DNA of 62,546 nucleotides from the NCBI GenBank assembly GCA_038249115.1, contig JBBRWQ010000005.1, positions 1 to 62,546 of the forward strand. Direction: 5' to 3'. A model generated the notes under the pieces. That model saw only the letters and a list, made by a program, of their open reading frames with translations, made no database searches and was not told the origin of the DNA. Both the position numbers and the translations under genes were made by a program. The DNA comes from UBA4719 sp038249115 (lineage in GTDB: Bacteria; Actinomycetota; Actinomycetes; Actinomycetales; Dermatophilaceae). Positions 15,074 through 23,989 of the stretch are shown one piece after another (the stretch's first letter is position 1; every line of letters starts with the position of its first letter).

Positions 15074-16707
15074 ACCTTGGTGCCTGTCTGTTCGGCGATG
15101 GTGATGAGCAGGTCCTCGATCAGGGCTCCCAGCCCGGGGTCCTCGCCCTTGGCCAAGCCACCGATGGAGACCACCGTACGACGACCGCGGGGACTCACGC
15201 GAACGAAAAGCCGGCGACGCCGGATCAGCAGCGAGGCGATCAGCCCGGCCAGCGCGGCCAGAGCACCGGCCAGCGCCAGGGCCTTGCCAGGGTCGTAGCG
15301 CACCGAGAGCCCCGCCCACCGCTGGACCGAGTCGAAGGTGATGCTCCCGCGGCCACCGGGAAGCTGCGTGGTCTGTCCCGGCTTGAGCAGCAGGCGCAAT
15401 GGCTCGCCGCTGGCGTTCTTGAGCTGTGTCATCTTCTCGGTGTTGAGCGTGTAGACCGACTGGGGCCGACCCTGCGGATAGAGGTCGCCCTCGTAGACGC
15501 CGAGCGCCAGCGCTGGGTTCTTCAGCCCGGGGAAGAACGACGACGGCCCGGCGTCCTTGTCGAGGTACTCCGAGGGCAGGAAGAAGCCGAAGAACCCCAG
15601 CTGTTTCGGGCTGGATGCCGAGACCTTGACGGCACCGACCGACCTGTAGTTGGCGTCCTGGGGAAGGAACGGGGTGGCCTCACGCATGAGGATCTGCCCC
15701 GCCGCGTCCCGCACCGTGATGACCGGCGCATAGCCGTTGCCCAGAAGGAAGACCGACGCCCCGCCGAACGTGAGCGGGCCGTTGACCTTCAGAGTCTGGC
15801 TGACCTGGGGAGCCTGAATGCTGGCCTGCGTGCGGGTGTATGCCGTGAAGTCGCGCGGGGCTCCCCGCTGCGCCCCGCCGGCCCTCTCCTCGAAGGAGAC
15901 CTCGAGCTTGTCGAGCGCAACCGTGAAGGGCGACAGGCCCTCGGTGTCGACCCAGGGACCAGGGTCGAACGTGTCATAGGAAGAGATCGTGTTCGCGAAG
16001 CTCTTGCCGGTGACCAGGATGCGGTCGCCACGCCACCCGAACAGGTGCCCGACGCCCACTGCCACGATGACGACGATCAGCGCCGTATGAAAGACCAGGT
16101 TGCCGGTCTCCCGCAGATAGCCGGACTCGGCACTGAGCCAGAGGCCGTCACTGTCGCCTGCGACGTCAGCCTCTCCGGCCGGGCGGATTCGCCAGCGCCT
16201 GATCGGACTGCGACTGCCGAGGACGTTTCTGCCACTCAGGACCTCCCGCGCGACCCGCAGCGTGTCCTCAGGCGTGCCGTCGACCTCGATCTCGCCATGC
16301 TCGGGCAGCCGCTCCAGCCTGCGTGGCGCCGCTGGGGGCTGCGCCCGCATCGCTCGCCAGTGAAGCTTCGAACGCGGAACGACACAGCCCACCAGCGAGA
16401 CGAACAGCAACAGATAGATGGCAGCGAACCATGGCGAGGCGTACACGTCGAAGAAGCCGAGACGGTCGAGCCATGGACCGGTGCTCCGGTGGCGGGCCAG
16501 GTAGTCGGCCACTCGCCCCGCGTCGATGTTGCGCTGCGGCCAGATAGAGCCAGGCACCGCTCCGATCGCCAGCAACAGCAACAGGAACAGAGCGGTGCGC
16601 ATGCTCGTGAGCTGACGCCACGCCCATCGCAACAAGCCGAGCGGACCGAGTGTCGGCTGGGTGATGTCACTCTCGTCGGGACGGGTGTCCATGCGGGTCT
16701 GGCTCAT
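15070..16707 (-). CDS. resB: Cytochrome c biogenesis protein ResB (Ccs1)
   Basis: Start placed at ATG 16707 (MSQTRMDTRP), 16 nt after the ccdA stop with a GAGGG site; about 545 residues. Three N-terminal membrane helices (MRTALFLLLLLAIGAVPGS, SPWFAAIYLLLFVSLVGCVV, GNLVFHTALIVVIVAVGVGH) are followed by a large extracytoplasmic domain (for example KVNGPLTFGGASVFLLGNGY) and a C-terminal helix (LALAGALAALAGLIASLLI), the ResB layout. The ResB half of the System II synthase, coupled to CcsB by ATGA overlap. A long open frame on the opposite strand is a shadow. Confidence 0.92.
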   Translation of the reverse strand: MSQTRMDTRPDESDITQPTLGPLGLLRWAWRQLTSMRTALFLLLLLAIGAVPGSIWPQRNIDAGRVADYLARHRSTGPWLDRLGFFDVYASPWFAAIYLLLFVSLVGCVVPRSKLHWRAMRAQPPAAPRRLERLPEHGEIEVDGTPEDTLRVAREVLSGRNVLGSRSPIRRWRIRPAGEADVAGDSDGLWLSAESGYLRETGNLVFHTALIVVIVAVGVGHLFGWRGDRILVTGKSFANTISSYDTFDPGPWVDTEGLSPFTVALDKLEVSFEERAGGAQRGAPRDFTAYTRTQASIQAPQVSQTLKVNGPLTFGGASVFLLGNGYAPVITVRDAAGQILMREATPFLPQDANYRSVGAVKVSASSPKQLGFFGFFLPSEYLDKDAGPSSFFPGLKNPALALGVYEGDLYPQGRPQSVYTLNTEKMTQLKNASGEPLRLLLKPGQTTQLPGGRGSITFDSVQRWAGLSVRYDPGKALALAGALAALAGLIASLLIRRRRLFVRVSPRGRRTVVSIGGLAKGEDPGLGALIEDLLITIAEQTGTKV

Positions 16708-16723
16708 CCCGGCACCCTCGCCA

Positions 16724-17479
16724 TCACAGCACCGTCCGGAACTGCTCAACCAGGCCGCCCTGTATGGCGGTGGTCACGATCTCCCACAACCCCGTCACCA
16801 GAAGCAACCCCACGAGGAGCAGCAGAACGCCCCCTGAGATCTGGATGCCACGGTTGTGCTCCCGCAGCCACCGTGAGGCGCGGCCGGCTCGGGAGTAGCC
16901 CCCGGCGATCAGCAGGAACGGCAGTCCCAGACCCAGCGAGTATGCCGTGGCGAGCCCGACGCCGCGGGCAATGAGGTGCTGGTCGCCCGACAGCGCGGTC
17001 GAGAGCGCCATGATCGCCCCGAACGTCGGGCCGATGCAAGGAGCCCACCCCAAGCCGAACACCATACCGAGCAAGGGCGCCCCGGCCAGACCGGCCGCAG
17101 GCTTCCACCGGGGCGCGAAGCTGCGCTTGCTGCCGAGGCCGAGAAACATCAGCGCCATGAGGATCACGATCACGCCGCCGAGTCGCATCAGCAGACTCTG
17201 GTGATCCTTCAGCAGCGTGCCAGCGGCGGAGACGGTCACAGCGACAGCGATGAACACGGCGCTGAACCCCAGGACGAACAGCAGCGCCCCGACCATGAGC
17301 CGTCCTCGGCTGCGCTGTTCGAGCGTGACCCCGGACAGTCCGGTCACATAACCAAGGAAACCCGGCACCAGGGGCAGGACGCACGGGGAGGCGAAAGAGA
17401 CGAATCCCGCCGCAAGGGCCACCACGATGGCCAAAGGCAGTGACCCGGACGTGATGATGCTGCCGGCGTCAGCGATCAC
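16724..17479 (-). CDS. ccdA: CcdA-type thiol-disulfide membrane transporter
   Basis: 251 residues, six or so helices. Hallmarks are GFVSFASPCVLPLVPGFLGY (first redox cysteine) and GMVFGLGWAPCIGPTFGAIM (second), the CcdA/DsbD transmembrane cysteine pair that passes electrons from cytoplasmic thioredoxin to extracytoplasmic thiol oxidoreductases. Its GTG start overlaps the resA stop (GTGA), so reductant delivery and its recipient are co-translated. Fits System II cytochrome c maturation, keeping CXXCH cysteines of apocytochromes reduced. Confidence 0.93.
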   Translation of the reverse strand: MIADAGSIITSGSLPLAIVVALAAGFVSFASPCVLPLVPGFLGYVTGLSGVTLEQRSRGRLMVGALLFVLGFSAVFIAVAVTVSAAGTLLKDHQSLLMRLGGVIVILMALMFLGLGSKRSFAPRWKPAAGLAGAPLLGMVFGLGWAPCIGPTFGAIMALSTALSGDQHLIARGVGLATAYSLGLGLPFLLIAGGYSRAGRASRWLREHNRGIQISGGVLLLLVGLLLVTGLWEIVTTAIQGGLVEQFRTVL

Positions 17480-18132
17480 GCGCTCTCGCCGAGGATGTCA
17501 TTGACCAGCCCGCTCAGGGTGGCAGCCGTGACCGGCCCCGACACCCGGGCGGCGATGCGGCCCTGACGGTCCAGAACCAGCGTCGTGGGCGTCGCGTTCG
17601 CCTTTCCGCGCAACGCCAGCAGGGTCCGACCGCCGTCATCCGCGAGCGAGGGGTAGGCGATCTTGTTGGCCCGCAGGAAAGCGGCGGCGGTCTCGGGGCT
17701 GTCGCGGTAGTTGATCCCCATGAACTGCACCGGCTTGCCGGCTTCGGACATCTCCGACCACACCTGCTGCAGGTGCGGCGCCTCAACCACGCACGGACCA
17801 CACCAGGTGCCCCAGACGTTGAGGACCAGAACCTTGTCCTTGGCGTCGGTGATCTTCCACGATGTGCCCTGGAGGGTGGTGCCGGTCAAGGCCAACGGGG
17901 TCGAGCGCTGACCCAATGCCACGCGCTCGATGCTGCCGTCCCCCGAGATGAAACCCTTGCCATCGCCCGACCTGGCTTGCGCCGCAATGGAGTTGGCGTC
18001 GGTGCTGCACGCGGATACGCCAAGGGACAGTACCCCCACCGCGACGACAGCCATGATGCTGCGCAACATCGACTGACGGAACATCGACTTGGGGACCGGC
18101 GACTTCCCGACCATCGGCGAGGCGACGCTCAT
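17476..18132 (-). CDS. ResA/TlpA-like thioredoxin-fold lipoprotein
   Basis: 218 residues. N-terminal signal with a lipobox LGVSAC (C42 predicted lipidated) and a thioredoxin-fold domain carrying WGTWCGPC (C111, C114), then FMGINYRDSPETAAAFLRAN and NATPTTLVLDRQGRI with the cis-proline region. Such proteins reduce apocytochrome c thiols for heme attachment. ATGA overlap with the histidine phosphatase gene upstream and GTGA overlap with ccdA downstream. ResA/CcsX is the likely role given resB and ccsB next in the operon. Confidence 0.9.
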   Translation of the reverse strand: MSVASPMVGKSPVPKSMFRQSMLRSIMAVVAVGVLSLGVSACSTDANSIAAQARSGDGKGFISGDGSIERVALGQRSTPLALTGTTLQGTSWKITDAKDKVLVLNVWGTWCGPCVVEAPHLQQVWSEMSEAGKPVQFMGINYRDSPETAAAFLRANKIAYPSLADDGGRTLLALRGKANATPTTLVLDRQGRIAARVSGPVTAATLSGLVNDILGESA

Positions 18133-18788
18133 GCGCCTGCCGCCTTGTTCGCCCGGGGCAGCAGGGCGGCGGCAGGCTCGCTGTAGGTGATCGACTCGAG
18201 CTCGTCACCCAGGAACACCAATGAGGTCAGCGAGGCCAGTGCGCACTCACGTTTGCGGGGGTCGTGCCACAGACGACGGCCCTCAAGCTTGGCACGCACC
18301 GTCCACACCGGCAGCTGGTGGGAGACGATCACAGCCTCGTGACCGCGTGCAGACTCTCGGGCGGCCGCGATGGCCGCGAGCATCCGGGCGGCAATCTGTT
18401 CGTAGGGCTCTCCCCACGACGGCTTGAACGGGTTGATCAGCTTGGGCCAGTGCCGGGGATACCTCAGCGACCCGTCACCAACGCCGAACGTCATGCCCTC
18501 GAAGTAGTTCTCGGCCTCGATCACCCTGTCGTCCGTGCTGATGGCAAGGCGATGGGCAGCCGCGATCGGCGCCGCGGTCTCCTGCGCCCGGTCCAGCGAC
18601 GAGGCCACGACCACGGTCACGTCGTGGTCGGCGAGATGCGCACCGACCGTCTGGGCCATCTCGCGACCGAGCTCCGACAGGTGGTAGTCAGGCTGTCGGC
18701 CGTAGAGGACGCCGGTGGGGTTATGCACCTCACCGTGGCGCAACAGATGCACGACAGTCCGGTTGGGGTCACCGGCAGGCTTAGTCAT
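18129..18788 (-). CDS. Histidine phosphatase (phosphoglycerate mutase-like) family protein
   Basis: 219 residues with the RHG signature VVHLLRHGEVHNPTGVLYGR, then ALDR-like SSLDRAQETAAPIA and the second catalytic histidine in AVIVSHQLPVWTVRAKLEGR. The catalytic histidine lies in RHGE. The substrate of this clade is unknown. It is wedged between hemL and resA with four-base overlaps on both sides, so it is co-expressed with heme and cytochrome c genes; the same linkage occurs widely in actinobacteria, but no role in either pathway is established. Confidence 0.88.
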   Translation of the reverse strand: MTKPAGDPNRTVVHLLRHGEVHNPTGVLYGRQPDYHLSELGREMAQTVGAHLADHDVTVVVASSLDRAQETAAPIAAAHRLAISTDDRVIEAENYFEGMTFGVGDGSLRYPRHWPKLINPFKPSWGEPYEQIAARMLAAIAAARESARGHEAVIVSHQLPVWTVRAKLEGRRLWHDPRKRECALASLTSLVFLGDELESITYSEPAAALLPRANKAAGA

Positions 18789-20146
18789 GCGGAGATTGTC
18801 GCAAACGACTCTGAGACGGCCTTCGCTGCCGCTGGAAGAGCGGCGAGCACCCGGTCGACGGCTGCGTCGTCATGAGCGGCACTGACGAACCACGTCTCGA
18901 AAGCACTCGGCGGTAGGTGCACACCCTGGCTGAGCATGGATTGGAACAACGCCGAGAAGGCTTGCACCTGTTGGGCTCTGGCTTCGTCGTAGTTGGTGAC
19001 GGCTCCCTCGCGGAAGAAGATGCTGAACATGCTCCCAGCCCATTGCACAACGTGAGGTATGCCGTGTCGAGAGAACTCCGCCGAGGTCGCGTCCGCGATC
19101 GTCCTGCTCACGACCTCGAGCCGATCGTAGACCGCCGGCGTGCAGCCATTCAGCGTTGCCAGACCGGCCGCAGAGGCCACAGGGTTGCCCGACAGTGTCC
19201 CTGCCTGGTAGACGGGCCCATCGGGCGCGAGCATCGCCATGATGTCGGCGCGACCGCCGAAGGCCGCCGTGGGGAAGCCGCCGCCCATGACCTTGCCGAA
19301 GGTGAACAGGTCAGGTGCGCCGCCGGCATAGGGACCCTCGAGGCCGTACCAACCCGACGCGCTGCAACGGAACCCGGTCATCACCTCGTCGGAGATGAGC
19401 AGGGCGCCGTGCGCGGTCGTGACCCGCCGAAGGGCCTCGGTGAAGCCGGGCAGCGGCGGCACGATCCCCATGTTGCCGGGCGACGCCTCGGTGATCAGTG
19501 CCGCGATCTGGTCACCATGCTCCGCGAAGGCCATCTCGAGGGCCTCAATATCGTTGTAGGGCAACACAATCGTCTCGCCAGCGGTGGTCGCTGGCACGCC
19601 TGCAGAGTCAGGCAGGGCGAAGGTGGCCAGACCGCTGCCGGCTGAGACCAGGAACGAGTCAACGTGGCCGTGGTAGCACCCCGCGAACTTGACCACCTTG
19701 GGCCGGCCGGTGAACCCCCGCGCCAGGCGCAGGGCGCTCATCGTTGCCTCGGTGCCGCTGTTGACCAGGCGTACCTGCTCAACGGGCTCGACCCGGGCCA
19801 CGATCGCCTCGGCCAGCGCGACCTCGTTCTCGCTCGGGGTCCCGAAGCTGAACCCTTTGAGGGCAGCACCCTGGACGGCAGCCAACACGTCGGGATGGGC
19901 ATGCCCCAAGATCATCGGTCCCCACGAACACACCAGGTCGACATACTCACGGCCATCGACGTCCGTGAGGTAGGGGCCGGTCCCGCTGGCCATGAACCTG
20001 GGCGTCCCCCCGACGGCGCGAAAGGCGCGCACGGGACTGTTGACCCCACCTGGGGTAACCGCAGCGGCGCGGGTCAGCAGCGCCTGGGAAAGTGGCGCGT
20101 CATACGGGTATGGCGCCTGCGGAGTCGTGGATCGAGAAGTCGTCAT
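18785..20146 (-). CDS. hemL: Glutamate-1-semialdehyde 2,1-aminomutase HemL
   Basis: PLP enzyme that makes 5-aminolevulinate from glutamate-1-semialdehyde, the product of HemA. 453 residues from ATG 20146. Contains AVTPGGVNSPVRAF, YVDLVCSWGPMILGHAHP, RLVNSGTEATMSALRLARGF, CYHGHVDS, ISDEVMTGFR and FGKVMGGGFPTAAFGG with the PLP lysine. Start of the seven-gene operon that continues into cytochrome c maturation. It is separated from the rex-hem operon by marR and yceI but lies on the same strand. Confidence 0.96.
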   Translation of the reverse strand: MTTSRSTTPQAPYPYDAPLSQALLTRAAAVTPGGVNSPVRAFRAVGGTPRFMASGTGPYLTDVDGREYVDLVCSWGPMILGHAHPDVLAAVQGAALKGFSFGTPSENEVALAEAIVARVEPVEQVRLVNSGTEATMSALRLARGFTGRPKVVKFAGCYHGHVDSFLVSAGSGLATFALPDSAGVPATTAGETIVLPYNDIEALEMAFAEHGDQIAALITEASPGNMGIVPPLPGFTEALRRVTTAHGALLISDEVMTGFRCSASGWYGLEGPYAGGAPDLFTFGKVMGGGFPTAAFGGRADIMAMLAPDGPVYQAGTLSGNPVASAAGLATLNGCTPAVYDRLEVVSRTIADATSAEFSRHGIPHVVQWAGSMFSIFFREGAVTNYDEARAQQVQAFSALFQSMLSQGVHLPPSAFETWFVSAAHDDAAVDRVLAALPAAAKAVSESFATISA

Positions 20147-20189
20147 GTAAGCAAGTCTCTCAGCCAATGCCCGGTGAGAGGGCCACGTC

Positions 20190-20699
20190 TCAGACGGGCA
20201 GTTCTCCGGGCGCCAGAACCTCGTCGCAGACTCCGGTATCCCGGATGCCGCGGCTGATTGCTTCCATGCAGTGACCAAGGGCGAGAAGCTCGTCACGGGA
20301 GAGCTGGGCGAGGAAGTTGCGGCGCACGCTGTCGACATGGGTGGGCGCCATCCGGGTGATCTCGGCGTAGCCAACGTCGGTCAGCACCAGCTCAACGCCT
20401 CGACGATCCCCGACACAGGCCTGACGGCGCACCCATCCGCGCTGCTCGAGGCGCCCGGCAGTGTGGGTCAACCGGCTACGGGACTGCACCACCAGTGCGG
20501 CTATCTCGGACATGCGCAGTCGTCGATCCGGCTGTTCGGAAAGCATCGAGATGATCTCGTACTCGGACAGCTGCAGCCCGTGGGCCTGGAGGTCTCGGTC
20601 GAGAGCCACGTCGAGCAACCGGGTTGCGTGCAGGAACTCGCGCCAGGTGTGCTGTTCCTCCGCATCCAGCCACTGCGGCTGGGGGGTGTGTGTGCTCAT
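20190..20699 (-). CDS. MarR-family transcriptional regulator
   Basis: 169 residues from ATG 20699, chosen because AGGA lies 8 nt upstream; ATG 20708 is the alternative. Winged helix pattern: SEYEIISMLSEQPDRRLRMS, then EIAALVVQSRSRLTHTAGRL recognition helix, EQRGWVRRQACVGDRRGVEL wing, LTDVGYAEI. It is transcribed divergently from yceI across a shared AT-rich palindromic region, so it probably represses itself and yceI. Ligand unknown; YceI-linked MarR proteins are sometimes redox- or lipid-responsive. Confidence 0.9.
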   Translation of the reverse strand: MSTHTPQPQWLDAEEQHTWREFLHATRLLDVALDRDLQAHGLQLSEYEIISMLSEQPDRRLRMSEIAALVVQSRSRLTHTAGRLEQRGWVRRQACVGDRRGVELVLTDVGYAEITRMAPTHVDSVRRNFLAQLSRDELLALGHCMEAISRGIRDTGVCDEVLAPGELPV

Positions 20700-20719
20700 G
20701 GAATACATCCTACCCGGCC

Positions 20720-20741
20720 TTAGTTGAAACTTAAACTTAAT
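20720..20741. promoter_or_regulatory. Candidate MarR operator between marR and yceI
   Basis: The AT-rich stretch TTAGTTGAAACTTAAACTTA holds overlapping inverted elements (AGTT-GA-AACT) and a repeated AAACTTAA-like unit, unusual in this GC-rich DNA. It lies about 20 nt before the MarR start and 50 nt before yceI, the position expected of a shared MarR operator. Binding by this regulator is inferred from position and symmetry. Confidence 0.5.
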
Positions 20742-20789
20742 GCTTCTGGCGTCATCATCGAACCCACAAGACCTTCAAGGAGCATCACC

Positions 20790-21320
20790 ATGGCCAAACT
20801 TTCTGACCTCGCCGCCGGCACCTGGAACATCGACGCATCACACAGCGAGGTCGGTTTCGCTGCCCGCCACCTCATGGTGAGCAAGGTTCGCGGCCAGTTC
20901 AAAGACTTTGCCGCAGTCGTCACCGTCGCGCAACCGTTTGAGCAGTCGACAGTCGAGGCCACCGTACAGCTGGCGTCGGTCGACACCAACAGCCCGGACC
21001 GCGACACCCACCTGAAAGGGGTCGACTTCTTCGACGTCGAGAACAACCCGGCCATGACCTTCAAGTCCACCAAGGTCAGCAACGACTCCCTTGATGGCGA
21101 CCTCACCATCAAGGGCATCACCAAGGCGGTCAGCTTCGACCTGGACTTCGGTGGCGTCAGCGCCGACCCGTGGGGCGGAACGCGCGCCGGCTTCGAGGCC
21201 ACCACTGAGATCAACCGCAAGGACTTCGGGCTCTCGTGGAACGCTGCGATCGAGGGCGGCGGCGTTCTCGTGGGCGAAAAGGTCAAGATCGCTCTGGACG
21301 TCCAGCTCGTCCAGGCCTGA
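20790..21320 (+). CDS. YceI family polyisoprenoid-binding-like protein
   Basis: 176 residues from ATG 20790 with an AAGGAG ribosome site. Lipocalin-like YceI features: GTWNIDASHSEVGFAARHLM, KVRGQFKDFAA, DTNSPDRDTHLKGVDFFDVE, NPAMTFKSTKV, LTIKGITKAVSFDLDFGG, INRKDFGLSWN. No signal peptide, so a cytoplasmic form as is common in actinobacteria. YceI proteins bind isoprenoid chains; given neighbouring menaquinone genes a quinone-like ligand is conceivable, but this is inference. Expression is probably controlled by the divergent MarR. Confidence 0.9.
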   Translation: MAKLSDLAAGTWNIDASHSEVGFAARHLMVSKVRGQFKDFAAVVTVAQPFEQSTVEATVQLASVDTNSPDRDTHLKGVDFFDVENNPAMTFKSTKVSNDSLDGDLTIKGITKAVSFDLDFGGVSADPWGGTRAGFEATTEINRKDFGLSWNAAIEGGGVLVGEKVKIALDVQLVQA

Positions 21321-21347
21321 CCCACCTGTATTGACCCGCCGAACAGC

Positions 21348-22322
21348 TCAGCGCAGGAGCCGGGCAGCCTCGAGAGCGTAGTAGGTCAGGATGATCTGGG
21401 CACCGGCCCGGCGGATGGAAACCAGCGACTCCATCATCACGCGCTCGCGGTCGATCCAGCCATGAGCTGCCGCGGCCTCGATCTGGGCGTACTCCCCCGA
21501 CACCTGATAGGCGGCCACAGGCACGGGCGACATCTGCGCCACTGCCGACACGATGTCGAGGTAGGGCAACGCCGGCTTCACCATCACGATGTCGGCTCCC
21601 TCGGCGAGATCGAGCTCGACCTCGCGCACGGACTCGGCTGCGTTGGCCGGATCCTGCTGGTATGTCGCCCGGTCGCCCTGCAGGGTCGACTCGACCGCCT
21701 CACGGAAAGGCCCGTAGAACCCTGAGGCGTACTTGGCCGCATAGGCCAGAATGATCGTGTTCTGGAAACCGTTGTCGTCCAACGCTTTCCGGACCAAACC
21801 GACCTGGCCGTCCATCATCCCGCTCAGACCCAAAACGTGCGCACCGGCCCGAACCTGCGCGAGGGCCATGGCGGCATACTGCTCAAGAGTGGCGTCGTTG
21901 TCGACCCGCCCCTCATTGTCGAGCAGCCCACAGTGACCGTGGTCGGTGAACTCGTCCAGGCACAGGTCAGCCATCACGACGAGATCGTCGCCGACTGCGT
22001 CGCGCACCCTGCGCAGAGCCACGTTGAGGATGCCCTCGGGGTCGAGAGCGCCAGAACCGACGGCATCGCGGGTTGCCGGCACACCGAACAGCATCAACCC
22101 GCCCAGGCCGGCCTCGACCGCCTGATGAGCCACCGCGACAAGTGAGTCCAGTGAGTGCTGGACCACGCCAGGCATCGACGTGATGGGCTGCGCCTCTGTT
22201 GCCCCCTCGCGGACGAAAACCGGAAGCACTAGGTCAGCCGGGTGCAGCCGGGTCTCTGCCACCAGTGCCCTCACCGCTGCGTTCTGGCGGAGACGACGTG
22301 GCCGATCGGTCGGGAAGCCCAC
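21348..22322 (-). CDS. hemB: Delta-aminolevulinic acid dehydratase (porphobilinogen synthase) HemB
   Basis: 324 residues, GTG start sharing one base with the cobA-hemD stop. Condenses two 5-aminolevulinates to porphobilinogen. RLRQNAAVRALVAETRLHP start, metal-site segment DLCLDEFTDHGHCGLL with two of the three classical zinc cysteines (the middle one is Asp), YAAKYASGFYGPFREA, and Schiff-base lysine in MVKPALPYLDI. Last gene of the rex-hem operon, 27 nt from convergent yceI. Confidence 0.96.
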   Translation of the reverse strand: MGFPTDRPRRLRQNAAVRALVAETRLHPADLVLPVFVREGATEAQPITSMPGVVQHSLDSLVAVAHQAVEAGLGGLMLFGVPATRDAVGSGALDPEGILNVALRRVRDAVGDDLVVMADLCLDEFTDHGHCGLLDNEGRVDNDATLEQYAAMALAQVRAGAHVLGLSGMMDGQVGLVRKALDDNGFQNTIILAYAAKYASGFYGPFREAVESTLQGDRATYQQDPANAAESVREVELDLAEGADIVMVKPALPYLDIVSAVAQMSPVPVAAYQVSGEYAQIEAAAAHGWIDRERVMMESLVSIRRAGAQIILTYYALEAARLLR

Positions 22323-23989
22323 TACTTAGCCTTTCGGCGGGCCGATACCTTGCGGGCACTAGGGCGCACGACGCGCTCGCCTGCCTCGGCGGCGGTGGTC
22401 GCCAGACCCACGCCATACTCGGCCAGGGCATCGACCAACGACTCGGCGGACGCCTCTGGGGCCAGCACGTCGACCCGCAGGCCGTGCTCCTCGGCGGTCT
22501 TGGCAGTTGCCGGACCGATGCACGCGACAACGGTCGACGTGTGCGGTTTGCCCGCGATGCCGACCAGGTTGCGCACGGTCGAGGATGAGGTGAACACGAC
22601 CGCGTCGTACTTGCCGGTCTTGATCGCCTCACGGACCGACGCCGCCGGGGGCGCGGCACGAACAGTGCGGTACGCCGTGACGTCGTCCACCTCCCAGCCC
22701 ATCTCATGCAGGCCGGCGACGAGGGTGTCGGTTGCGATATCGGCCCGCGGGAGGAAGACCCGGTTGATCGGGTCCAGGATCTCGTCGAAGGGCGGCCACT
22801 CCTCGAGAAGCCCATGCGCAGACTGCTCGCCGGAGGGGACCAGGTCGGGCTCGATGCCCCACTCACGCAGAGCGCCTGCGGTCACGCCACCCACGGCCGC
22901 GATGCGCAGGCCAGCGAACGCGCGGGCGTCCAGACCGAACTCCTCGAACTTCTCGCGCACGGCACGAACGGCGTTGACGGAGGTGAACCCGATCCATTCG
23001 TAGCGTCCGGTGACCAGACCCTTGATCGCGCGTTCCATCTGCTGCGGCGTGCGCGGAGGCTCGACACTGATGGTGGGGACGACATCGCTTGTCGCGCCGT
23101 ATGACGCAAGGCGCGCGGTCATCGAACCGGCCTGATCCCTGGTACGCGGCACGAGGATGTTCCAGCCGAACAGCGGCTTGGTCTCGAACCACGAGAGCTG
23201 CTCGCGCAGCTCTACGGTCGACCCGACAACGGCCAGGGACGGGAACTCGACGTTGGCTGAGGCCATCAGTTCGACCACCTGACCCAGCGTGGTGGTGTGG
23301 GTGCGCTGGGTGATGGTCGTGCCGCGTTCGGTCAGCGCCACTGGCGTGGCCGGGTCACGGCCGGCCACGAGCAGATCGCCCAGGGCCTTGCTGAGTGACT
23401 CCGGGGTGCCGAGCACGACCACCGTGACGTTGCCGGCCGTCGAGCGGGTCCAGTCGACCTTCGAGCCTCCGCCGCTGATGACGTGCAGGGACGGCGAGGC
23501 CGCGGACGTCAGCGGGACACCGGCATAGGTGGGGACAGCGCTGACGGCGCTCACCCCGGGCACCACCTCGAACTCGATACCGGCCTTGCGACACGCGAGC
23601 GCCTCTTCGCACAGACCGTTGAACATGGCAGGGTCGCCGTCCATGAGCCGGACGACCAGCCCGTTGCTGTTGGCAGCACCGGCTGACTTGGCCGCCTTGA
23701 CCAGCAGCTTCGCCCTAGAGGCGTGCGTCAGCGGCTGACCCTGTTCGCCATGACCGGCATCGACGATCTCGACGCCGGGACGGGCGTATCGAGCCACGAA
23801 CTCCTCGCGGCTGACCTGGTCGATGATGACAACGTCGGCGTCGGCGAGATACTCCGCGGCACGGAGGGTCAGCAGGCCGGGGTCACCAGGACCGGCGCCG
23901 ACAAAGGCGACACGGCCGGGCTGCCGGACAGCCTTTGCCGGCGATGACTTGCGTGACTGGGCCTTGGTCATCGAGCTCGTTGGGCTCAC
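22322..23989 (-). CDS. Fused uroporphyrinogen-III C-methyltransferase / uroporphyrinogen-III synthase
   Basis: 555 residues. Residues about 25-270 are a SUMT/CobA domain: VAFVGAGPGDPGLLTLRAAE, VVIIDQVSREEF, LVVRLMDGDPAMF, PGVSAVSAVPTYAGVPLT. Residues about 280-530 are HemD: WNILVPRTRDQAGSMTARL, EWIGFTSVNAVRAVREKFEE, DAVVFTSSSTVRN, VVACIGPATAKTAEEHGL. The fusion makes the uroporphyrinogen III branch point and directs some toward siroheme or cobalamin. A basic Lys/Arg tail follows. The GTG start overlaps hemC (GTGA); ATG 23971 is an alternative. Confidence 0.95.
   Translation of the reverse strand: MSPTSSMTKAQSRKSSPAKAVRQPGRVAFVGAGPGDPGLLTLRAAEYLADADVVIIDQVSREEFVARYARPGVEIVDAGHGEQGQPLTHASRAKLLVKAAKSAGAANSNGLVVRLMDGDPAMFNGLCEEALACRKAGIEFEVVPGVSAVSAVPTYAGVPLTSAASPSLHVISGGGSKVDWTRSTAGNVTVVVLGTPESLSKALGDLLVAGRDPATPVALTERGTTITQRTHTTTLGQVVELMASANVEFPSLAVVGSTVELREQLSWFETKPLFGWNILVPRTRDQAGSMTARLASYGATSDVVPTISVEPPRTPQQMERAIKGLVTGRYEWIGFTSVNAVRAVREKFEEFGLDARAFAGLRIAAVGGVTAGALREWGIEPDLVPSGEQSAHGLLEEWPPFDEILDPINRVFLPRADIATDTLVAGLHEMGWEVDDVTAYRTVRAAPPAASVREAIKTGKYDAVVFTSSSTVRNLVGIAGKPHTSTVVACIGPATAKTAEEHGLRVDVLAPEASAESLVDALAEYGVGLATTAAEAGERVVRPSARKVSARRKAK

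Noticed and set aside
15058..16974. Very long plus-strand open frame (638 codons) across resB
   Set aside because: It is antisense to well-supported cytochrome c genes; long antisense frames are expected in GC-rich DNA.
21900..22000. HemB with Asp in place of one zinc cysteine, considered as a novel metal site
   Set aside because: The DLCLDEFTDHGHCG form is, to my knowledge, common among actinobacterial HemB proteins and so not remarkable.
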